A DNA stretch of 64,000 nucleotides, taken from positions 685,912 to 749,911 of the forward strand of contig WNKI01000004.1 in the NCBI GenBank assembly GCA_015350385.1, in the 5' to 3' direction. This DNA comes from Aculops lycopersici. Lineage: Eukaryota > Arthropoda > Arachnida > Trombidiformes > Eriophyidae. The number at the start of each line of letters is the position of its first letter. The stretch's first letter is position 1. This document shows positions 56,101 through 64,000 of the stretch, piece by piece. The translations under genes and the position numbers were made by a program. The notes under the pieces are model-generated. The model searched no databases, was not told where the DNA came from, and saw only the letters and a list, made by a program, of their open reading frames with translations.

Positions 56101-59100
56101 ACAACGACCACGACGGCTACCTGTACCATAGGGAAAATGTACTGCGTTGCGCAAAGGCCCTAGTGGAGGACACTAGGCCACTTGTCGCCTCGGCCGCAAG
56201 CGACCAACAGCAACTAGCTCAAGCGGCCCAGGAGTCGGTGTTTACAATGAGCCGTCTGGCGGACACGGTAAAGGCTAGCGCCGCCTCTTTGGGACCCAAC
56301 AACGCGGATAGTCAGGTAAATTTAATTAGATCTGTAAAGGATGTCGCTGTCTCACTAGCTGACCTCATTGGTTCCACAAAATCAGCTCTCGGCTGCGACC
56401 CCAACGACCCAAGGCTCATGTACGTCAAGGACTCGGCCAAGACAATGGTAACAAGTGTCACCTCTTTGTTGCGTACAGTCAAGTCCGTCGAGGACGAGCA
56501 GCAGCGTGGCATTAGAGCCATTGAGGCGGCACTCGAGGCCATCGAACAGGAGCTGGCCCACTACAACTCCCAGTGTGCGCACGACGACCCGGCGCAACAG
56601 AAGTCAATGAGATGCCCGCCAGAGGAGCTAGTGCGAGCCACTAGGCCCGTGACAATGGCCACCGCCAAGACCGTGCACGCTGGCTCGAGCGGGGCGCAGG
56701 ATGACGCAATTGTGGCTAGTAATATGGGAAGAAAGGCAATCATTGATTTGCTCCACGCTAGCCGCTCCAGTTCATACAATGCCGAGTCGCATGAGCTTAG
56801 GTCGAGAGTTCAGGAGGCGGGTAGGAGTTGTGCGTTGAATTACAAGCATTTAATTGAGTTGCTACACAAAATCTTCCAACATCCATCGGTGGCAGCGGCA
56901 AATCCGGAGGTCAAACAGGAGCTAATTAATCAATCGAAGAATGTGGCTACCTGTGTGAGCGAGCTGGTTAGCTGCAGCGAGTTGCTAAGGCATTCTAATT
57001 CTTCTTCTCAAACCACAACTTCAACAACAATCACCTCGACCACAAGCCAACAACAACAACAACAACAACAACAGCATTTACATCAAGGTACAAGTCAAGT
57101 GAGCAGCTCGTCGAATCAACAAAACCAGCAACAGCAACACAATTGGGAGTCAGCGAGTCAATATGATCATCTGGCCTCAGCTAGCAATAGGCTAGCCGGA
57201 TATCCCGACGATCCCACAGTCATTGCCGAGAGCGAGCTGCTTGGTGCGGCGAGTAGCATCGACGCTGCCGCCAGGAAGTTGGAAAATTTGAAGCCAAGAG
57301 TTACATCAGTAAAGGTGAGTTTTAGATGAATGAATGAACGATCGTAAATGAGCTGATGGGGTAACGTAGTTTCATAGTAATTGCATGCTTCTAGTGGGCA
57401 GGCCACTAATCGCAACCAAACAACCACCACCAACAAACGTAACACCCAAAACCCGAACAATCCGCAACACCAACACACCTGATAGCCCTACGACCTGTAG
57501 ACGAGCACGAGCAGAGAGTGACTGTACTGCTCACTTTACTCAAATTCACCCTGATTTACTTAACATAGTTTGCAACGATCACATAATAGTAATAATAGCA
57601 ATAGCAACAGAAACAAGTATAAAATACACACACATATAACAAGTGGTTGTAGTATTGGTAGTAGTAGTAGTAGTGGTGGTGGTAGTTGGAGTAGTAGTTG
57701 GCACCACGACACACAATACTTTAATACTCAATTAATAACTCAATGAAACACAAGACATGACAAGAGTGGAGCGCGCGCGAGCGCTATAAGACACCCTTTG
57801 GCTCCAAGAAACATGACACTCCATTCCCAACTTCGTTGTATCATCTCTTGGTGTTGGACAGTGGCAAGAAAGTGTAGTCCAACAACTACACTAAGAAAAA
57901 AGACCAACACTATTAAAAAGTCCTGCATTTTAAAAAATTGAAGCTCCCCGAAAAGAAGAAAAAGAAGTCGATCAGAAGAGCAACAGAACAAAGAATCAAA
58001 GCACCACAAGGTAAGAGAGTTGGTCTCGTTTAGATATGTTTGATATTCTTGGTCGTTTGATTGATTGACCTCCTATTCAACCAAGAATCGAACATATGCT
58101 CAACGGAACTCAGCTAATGTCATCACTACATTACATTACGTCTCACACTCAACTCAACTCAACTCAAACTTAAACTAAGTTAATATTATGATTTAAAACA
58201 TAGGAAAGAGATATTTAATTATGTAAGAAGCATCAAGAAGCTCTGGCGCGCGCGCGCGCTCGCTCGTTCGCGTTTAGTGGTGCGGTGTGGTGATTTTGAT
58301 GAAGTGGGATGTGCGTGCGTTTGTGTGCGTGTGTCTCTGTCTGGCACGCGAATGCAGCGGCATCAGCTATGCACAAATTAGTCAATTAACCCCGTTAGCC
58401 TTTTGTTCCAAACAAATAACCATTTTCCAATTAACTCCCCTCGCCGCTTAACTCTTTTGACTGTTTGCTCAATCAGACATAAATTTACTCTGTTAAAAAT
58501 CGACTTCAAATAATTAACCAGCTCTAATCTCACTCACCATCTTCTCTAAAAATTTAAAATCAAAACTAAAACGACGAACGCAAAACAAAACAATACAAAC
58601 AACAACAAGCAGCTACCTCATGAGGATTTAAATTTCGACGAGATTATCCTCGAAGCGGCCAAGTCGATTATTGAGGCCACGGCGGCTCTATTGAGGGCAG
58701 CCTCAGCCTCGCAGAGGGAGCTAACAGTCGATGGGCGACTCGATGAAACAGAGACATTCTATGCGGCGGACAATAACCAATGGTCCGAGGGATTGATCTC
58801 GGCCGCCCGGATGGTTGCCGCCGCAACGCATAGTTTGGTTGAGGCAGCCAATGCGCTAGTTCAGGGCCAAGCCAGCGAGGAGCGATTAATTTCGGCCGCA
58901 AAACAGGTGGCCAGCTCAACAAACCAACTAATCGTTGCCTGCAAGGTCAAGGCCGATCCAGATTCCAGGACACTCAATAGGTTGGCCTCGGCGGGTCAGC
59001 AGGTGAAGAGGGCAACAGATAACTTGGTTCGCGCTGCCCAGCAAGCCATTGAGCACGACGAGGACCAGAGTTTAATAATAAGCAATCGAAAGGTTTCAGG

Positions 59101-59248
59101 TATTGCGCAGGAGATTTCAGCTAGGGAGCAAATTTTGCGCAAAGAGAAGGAGCTCCAAGTGGCCAAGACCCAGCTGATGGCTATAAGGAAGGCAAAGTAC
59201 GCTAATAGGCCAGATGATTATCAGGGCTACGGCGGCTCGCTAGACTAG
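53190..59248 (+). CDS. rhea: Short talin ('mini-talin') lacking F0 and rod bundles R3-R11, two exons
   Basis: Exons 53190-57314 and 58613-59248 join in phase 0 to 1,586 residues (human talin-1 about 2,540). Seen in order: FERM F1 (starts RQLRLRMPDDSIK; nt 53190-53520), F2 (FFYSDQNVDSKDPLQL onward), F3 with the integrin-binding KRWAAS and FTLDFGDYSDSYYSVQT (53990-54080), rod R1-R2 (about 54440-55375). A Q/S/T/N-rich linker of about 215 residues (55395-56025) retains one helix resembling R3 (ARATAQLIQATRPEDR). Then come R12 (from SGIVGDLETSIMFATAGTL) and R13, interrupted by a Q-rich insert near 57000-57140, with R13 continuing in exon 2 (LNFDEIILEAAKSI, ISAARMVAAATHS) to the C-terminal helix (EKELQVAKTQLMAIRKAKY). 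Talin links integrin tails to actin. The C-terminal actin-binding domain and integrin-binding head are kept; the central mechanosensing rod is not. Its only intron carries miR-190, as in other animals. Donor GTGAGT at 57315, acceptor AAGCAG at 58607-58612. Confidence 0.95.
57315..58612 (+). other. Only talin intron, host of miR-190
   Basis: Phase-0 intron of 1.3 kb with donor AAG|GTGAGT and a tandem AAGCAG acceptor. It contains GTA/GTGG-rich simple sequence (57650-57695), a CG dinucleotide run (58245-58260) and the miR-190 hairpin at 58023-58110. No talin rod-like coding sequence is present in it. Confidence 0.9.
58023..58110 (+). ncRNA. mir-190: miR-190 precursor hairpin (intronic, copy 1)
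   Basis: The 5p arm at 58032-58055 begins AGATATGTTTGATATTCTTG, identical over at least its first 22 bases to the conserved miR-190 of flies. The 3p arm at 58081-58102 (CCAAGAATCGAACATATGCT...) pairs with it across a roughly 25-base loop, and pairing extends outward through CGTT/AACG. It lies in sense orientation in the talin intron, the same host as in Drosophila (rhea) and vertebrates (TLN2). Confidence 0.95.
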
Positions 59249-62200
59249 ATCTATCGCTAATATTATTATTATTATTATTATCATCACATTTTTAGTGAGT
59301 TGATTTCTATTATCTTCTTCTCATATATCTCGTGTTGGTAGTGGTGCTAGTGATGGTAGTAGTGGTAGTGGTAGTGGTAATGGTAGCCGTAGCCGTAGTA
59401 CTATTAGATGATGAGCTAGTGATTAGAATCACTGGTAGTTGCCAGTCGACAATGAGAGCGAGTCGTTCAATGGGGATTACGACGTCGAGTTGACAACAAC
59501 TAATACGACGACGACGACGACGACGACGTTACGTTTCATTGTGATTTCCTCCTGAGTCGTCTTGCCAAAATCTGCCTAGATCCTCTCCCTTTCACTCTCT
59601 ATCTCTGTCTTCAGGCCAAAGGAGACACTGAGGCAATCGCAGTTGCGATCAATGAATCGCAATTGTGAATCATCTGATCGCCTACGTCAGCTAACTAGCC
59701 AAAACCAACCGAAAGCCAAGCAACCAGCACCAAAACCCAGAGGACGACCAAGACAACGCCGAGGCTTAGGAGAAGCAGCGGGGGCGGCAATAGCAGCCGC
59801 AGCCGAGAAAATTAGACGCAACGCAACAAAATTTACCACTACTACTACTACTCCTATCAATATCACTACCAACACCACTACTACTTCTGATACTACTACT
59901 ACTACTACTTTTTCATGTATATAATCGTAATATAATAAATATATAATAACTACAAGCGCTTTGCCCCGTTGACTTCGTCGACATCCAACTATACTAATTT
60001 GTTTTCCCACTAACCGAGTCCACTTGTTCAAGTTTAAAGCCATCCCCTTTGCTAGCGAGCGAGTGTCAAGCGAGGAAGCTGATTTTTCTATCCTTTTTTG
60101 TCCCGAGCTGGAGTTAAAAATGAGAAGCACCAAGAGCAACGACAACGAGGAAAATAACAACAACAAACAACAAGCGACAAGTAGTAGCATCAACGACGAC
60201 ACAACCAACAACAACAAGTTGCTTTCGTTCAGATATGTTTGATATTCTTGGTCGTAAATTTTCACATTATTCAACCAAGAATCGAACATATACTCAACGG
60301 AATGCGGCTTTGCCAAATCGCGCCAATCCAATTTCATCCGCTCAACTTGGTGAATCCGAGGAGAGATCAAGTTGGAGTTGAGTTTTGCTCTTTTCAAGTT
60401 GAAACTAGAGTTTGAAGTATGATGTTGAAGCCTGAAAGTGAGGCAGAAGAAGGCACGAGCAAGAGAAAGAAGAGGAGGAGGGGGGAGGAGAAGGAGGAGT
60501 GATGAGAGGAACGAGCAAGTTGACTGAGAGCCCAGAGTAAAAAGAGGACTTGGCAGCTTGTGATAAGATTGTTGCGCGCTGATAACGTCGGCCCATTTAA
60601 TCGTCTAATCTTTTTCGAATTGATTGGATTTGCCCGAGCGGAAGCGGAAGTGGAAGCGCCGGCGCTGGTGCTAGAATTATTATTATTATTATTAGCAGGG
60701 GAAGCAGCGGCCGGCGCCTAGCGACCAACGATCGGCGAGCTGGTAAACGGTAACTGGGTTGCCTCTTCTACTTCTCACTCCCCTCGCCGCCTCATGAGCT
60801 CCACGGCCGTTCATTCAAATTTATCGAAGCGCATGCGTGTCGCTAGAGTGATAAGCCTAGCATTAGGCTCGGAGCTCCTAGTGGCGCGAGTTGGTTTTGT
60901 TCGGTTTTGATGCGTGGCACGTAAATTATGAGCAGGTTGATTTCTGTCTCGATCTTGACGGCAAGTTTCACGAGCTAGCAATTGGAAGTGAGAGAGAGAG
61001 AGAGAGAGAAGATTAAGCAGGTGAAGTGGAAGCAAACAGGAAGTAGTCAACGACACCAAGTCTCAAGTTTAAAAGGTAAAGAGATCGAGATGAAAAACCA
61101 GCGGCAGCGGAATCAAATTGATGCGAGTTCAATTGAGAGATTGAGTTTCATAGCCAGCGAGTGAGGAAGTAGAGTGGGCAAAAGTTGCAATCCAACTAAT
61201 CGAATTAGGCCAAGAGAGAAAGAGAGAGAGAGAGAGACTCATGCACACAAACTTGCGTCCCTCCAAATTGACGACAATTGTCAATAATACCAATACTTCT
61301 AATAATAATAATAATAATAATAATCATACTAATACCAGTTATAATAATAGTGATGGACTAACTAGGAACAATATTGTTGATCAGTGTGTCTGTTGAGTGG
61401 AGTTGAGTTGAGTTATAACAGAGCACAAGCAAACGATGACTTTAATCGAGGGTCTTGGTCGACGACAACGACAACGAGAACGACAACGACAACGACAACG
61501 TCGACAGCATCGACGTTGCTGATTAGTTTCTTTGTTGGTGGGTTGTGTTGGGTTGAGTTGAGTTGTATTTTGTTGTGTGCTGCGCCGTGCTCTGTGTCCA
61601 ACACAACTGTGGACGAGCCCAAAGCCCATCGGAAGCACACACAATCACAATAAGCGGCTCGCTTATCGTGGTTGCGCTTTTAGCGATTGTCGGTATCAAT
61701 TTCAGTCTATCAAGTGAGCGATCAAATAAAATGAGTGACAATAGTATGGTATACTTTTGGCAACAATTGAAGAAGTGCTCATCATTGTCATCGTTGCCAC
61801 TACACACAAACCAATACACACTAATACACTCTAATGCACGCTCCCAACTAACTAACAACTAGGCAATAAAATCAAATTAGAAATCTCATTTGATCGTCGT
61901 GCTCGTTATGGTTGTTGTTGTTGTTGTTGTTGTGTTTGTAATTTTTGTTTCTTGGCCACAACCACCAGTAGCAGCGGCGACATCAACAAACTGCCAAGAC
62001 ATAAAGCTGCGGCGCAACTGCCTCAACCTCAATCTTCTTGCTCTGGTCTCAAACAACTGAGCAGCGGCGCAGGCGGCCACTTCCCTTCTTTCCTGCAAGT
62101 CAATCAATTTTAGTGGCGCTTCGAGGCAAAGAGACGAGAAGAAGAAGAAGAGGAGGATCAGGATTAAGTTTGAACAAAGAGAGCAGAGAGATGAGAAAAA

Positions 62201-62270
62201 ATAGCGAGCCGAGCAAGTAGAAGAAATCTTTAGCAACCAAAGATAAATTGGTAACCTATTGGTTAGTATT
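59249..62270. other. Talin 3' UTR and region upstream of the LMO gene
   Basis: AATAAA at 59934-59939 probably ends talin. The region holds many simple repeats: (GAC/CGA)n 59503-59527, CTA/ACC runs 59838-59910, (GA)n near 60990-61008 and 61216-61236, (TAA)n 61301-61323, CAACGA units near 61465-61500. The second miR-190 hairpin is at 60222-60305. No protein-coding gene is supported. An open antisense frame covering 59687-60397 overlaps the hairpin and has biased composition. Confidence 0.6.
60222..60305 (+). ncRNA. mir-190: miR-190 precursor hairpin (copy 2, downstream of talin)
   Basis: The 5p arm at 60231-60254 is identical over 24 bases to copy 1. The 3p arm at 60275-60296 differs by one base (A for G after CATAT). 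The loop sequence differs and is shorter, and similarity stops a few bases beyond the stem. It lies about 1 kb past the talin stop and about 290 bases past the AATAAA at 59934, so it is outside the predicted talin mRNA unless a longer transcript exists. Confidence 0.9.
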
Positions 62271-63914
62271 ATGCTTGTCGAGTCGTCAATTAGGCGCGCA
62301 AACCAGCAACCAGTTGTGCCATCACCACCTCAACAAGCAGTCACAACGACACCACTCACAACAAGTGGCGCCCAAATGAACGCCACCGGCGCCAACTTGC
62401 CAATTGTGTGCGAGCTAAGTGAGCATCCAAATCAGATCAGCGTGCAGGTTAATGAAGTGGAAGTCAACGGCAACAACAAGCAAGCATCGGTGAGTTCCAG
62501 TGGCAGTGGCGCGATTGGCGGAGCGACAAAAAAGATGGCCAGCAAGAAGAGTAACGGCACCTCGGCAAGCGCAACAAGCAACAACTCAAGCAATAATAAT
62601 AATAATAATAATAATAATAATTCGAGCCAACAACAAAAGAGCAACAGTAGCAACAGTAGTGCTGGCTCCAATGTTACAAGTCGAGACTCGATGACAACTA
62701 GTCAGCAGGTAGAGGATGGGCCGGTTGTTGCGGCCGGCACTGGTGCTGTTGCTAATGTTAATCTGCAGCAGGAAAATGAGGCAATGACCATTTCAACGTC
62801 TACTTCAACTTCAATTACAACAGGCAGCACTAACAACAAGTCGGCCACCAAGACCGCCACGCCCACCTCAACTCCAACCACCACCGCCGCCACCGCCACC
62901 GCCACCACAACCACAACGCTGGCGACGGGAGGCGGCCGTAAGCAGAGGCAGCGCGCGAGTCAAGCGGACAAGCGCGCCAGATTGGAACAACAGGCCGCAG
63001 AGATGGCTAAAGCTGGCGAGCAGCAGTTACCGGAAGTGGACGGAGCCTTGACAGAGAAGCAACAGCAGCAGCAGCAGGTGGTGGCGACAACTCCAACAAC
63101 TGTCACTGCGACAAACAAGAGAGCCAATAAGAGAGGCGAAAACAATCAGAGTCAGGCCAATAGCAATAATACAACAAGTAACAACAATAGCAACACTATC
63201 AACCAAAACCAGCAAGCTAATATTTGCGCCGCTTGCCTCAGGCCAATCAAGGAGCGCTACCTGTTGGTTGCTCTGGAGAAGCAATGGCACGAGGATTGTC
63301 TTAAGTGCGCGTGTTGCGATTGTCGATTGGGAGAAGTTGGCTCAAGTTTATTCACGCATTCGGATAAAATTTTATGTCGTCGAGATTTCTTGAGAATATT
63401 TGGGCAACACGGAAACTGTGCCGCTTGCAAGAAGACCATTCCGCCCTATGAGCTGGTAATGCGAGCCGGCAACGAGAATACCTATCACATGGACTGTTTT
63501 GCCTGCCACCAATGCCAATACCGATTCTGTGTCGGAGATCGATTCCATTTATCCCAGTTGCATAATGTTATTTGCGTTGACTGTTTCACGGATAACCAGA
63601 GCTCGAGACAACAATTAGTTACATCTCAGCACCAACACCACCACCAGCAACAGCAGCAGCAACTGCCAATTGATCAACAGCAACAGCAACAGCAAAAGCA
63701 AAGCCAACACCAACAACCACCTGATCCGCACACTCAACTTACGTACTTGATTAGCGCCGACTCCTCGTCCTCAACGATTTCCTCGTTGCATCACGACCAA
63801 CAGCACCTGCAATTGCAACAGAATCAGGACCAGCAACAAAACCCGAGCGCAACAACCACGATGACGACCACGACTCATGAGCTAAGTGATGAGTTAAAAC
63901 AAACGACCAAATAG
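62271..63914 (+). CDS. Bx: LIM-only transcription cofactor (LMO2/Beadex family)
   Basis: An intronless frame of 547 residues from the ATG at 62271. Two tandem LIM zinc-finger domains lie at about residues 318-440 (nt 63221-63590). The first runs from CAACLRPIKERYLL through WHEDCLKCACCDCRLGEVGS and CRRDFLRIFG. The second runs from NCAACKKTIPPYELVMRA through YHMDCFACHQCQYRFCVGD to CVDCF. All zinc-binding Cys/His/Asp positions appear present, and the spacing and linker match LMO1-3/Beadex rather than LIM-homeodomain proteins; no homeodomain follows. LMO proteins bind Chip/LDB and modulate LIM-homeodomain complexes in the nucleus. Odd: family members are about 150-160 residues, but here about 317 Thr/Ser/Asn/Ala-rich residues precede and about 105 Gln/His-rich residues follow the LIM pair. 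AATAAA at 63938-63943 lies only about 24 bases past the stop. Confidence 0.93.
   Translation: MLVESSIRRANQQPVVPSPPQQAVTTTPLTTSGAQMNATGANLPIVCELSEHPNQISVQVNEVEVNGNNKQASVSSSGSGAIGGATKKMASKKSNGTSASATSNNSSNNNNNNNNNNSSQQQKSNSSNSSAGSNVTSRDSMTTSQQVEDGPVVAAGTGAVANVNLQQENEAMTISTSTSTSITTGSTNNKSATKTATPTSTPTTTAATATATTTTTLATGGGRKQRQRASQADKRARLEQQAAEMAKAGEQQLPEVDGALTEKQQQQQQVVATTPTTVTATNKRANKRGENNQSQANSNNTTSNNNSNTINQNQQANICAACLRPIKERYLLVALEKQWHEDCLKCACCDCRLGEVGSSLFTHSDKILCRRDFLRIFGQHGNCAACKKTIPPYELVMRAGNENTYHMDCFACHQCQYRFCVGDRFHLSQLHNVICVDCFTDNQSSRQQLVTSQHQHHHQQQQQQLPIDQQQQQQQKQSQHQQPPDPHTQLTYLISADSSSSTISSLHHDQQHLQLQQNQDQQQNPSATTTMTTTTHELSDELKQTTK
62594..62621 (+). repeat. (AAT)n repeat coding poly-Asn in the LMO gene
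   Basis: Nine or ten AAT codons in a row inside the N-terminal low-complexity extension. Confidence 0.9.
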
Positions 63915-64000
63915 CAATAATAATAGTAATATAATACAATAAACAAACAAACGAACGAACTTAAAGTCGAGACGAAGGAACCTGAAAATGTAAACTTTTT

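Noticed and set aside
59687..60397. Antisense open frame of 236 codons downstream of talin
   Set aside because: It overlaps the second miR-190 hairpin, is dominated by L/V runs from CAA/ACT simple repeats, and has no family resemblance.

Overview
The window looks like arthropod nuclear DNA. Genes carry spliceosomal introns with GT..AG borders and short CAAAATG-type start contexts, and the proteins are metazoan: talin, STIM, LIM-only, Mastermind-like, a giant cadherin, a haem peroxidase, alpha-SNAP and LSm5. Most genes have one uninterrupted coding exon, even where relatives usually have many. Gene density is about one per 4 kb, and several 3' ends are very short. This intron poverty, together with shortened conserved proteins, would suit a streamlined mite lineage such as eriophyoid mites. 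That placement is inference.

Layout. 1-3997: no coding sequence recognised, with CT/GA microsatellites. 3998-18592: 3' part of a giant CDH23/Dachsous-class cadherin. Its 3-kb intron contains an antisense gene for an unknown secreted protein (4697-6910). 19299-21272 (-): Q-rich Mastermind-like coactivator. About 22232-22489: Tc1-like transposase fragment. 22736-22996 (-): LSm5, head to head with alpha-SNAP (23567-24466). 24965-26041 (-): ITPK1. 28989-30347: STIM. 30605-32851 (-): unknown membrane protein. 34083-35792 (-): unknown protein with RFExGL motifs. 40632-48216: three-exon animal haem peroxidase. 48865-49818: RRP8 methyltransferase. 49845-50285 (-): small one-helix membrane protein. 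50569-51015: free-standing nucleoplasmin-like domain. 53190-59248: talin with one intron. 62271-63914: LIM-only (LMO/Beadex) protein.

The main discovery candidate is the talin locus. One continuous 4.1-kb exon encodes FERM F1-F3 and rod bundles R1-R2, then a Q/S/T/N-rich linker of about 215 residues, then R12 and the start of R13. A second exon completes R13 and the C-terminal helix. Rod bundles R3-R11 and the F0 lobe are absent, giving a 1,586-residue protein against about 2,540 in human talin-1. The single intron contains a clear miR-190 hairpin. miR-190 sits in talin introns in both flies and vertebrates, so this appears to be the orthologous locus. A second miR-190 hairpin with an identical 5p arm lies about 1 kb past the talin stop.

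Other shortened or rebuilt proteins point the same way. STIM stops at the end of its channel-activating SOAR/CAD region and has a disordered insert in coiled coil 1. The nucleoplasmin-like domain has no FKBP partner. The peroxidase keeps all its catalytic residues but carries about 240 extra residues just before the distal-histidine motif. Together these suggest loss of regulatory modules and introns while functional cores, and introns that carry something useful, were kept.
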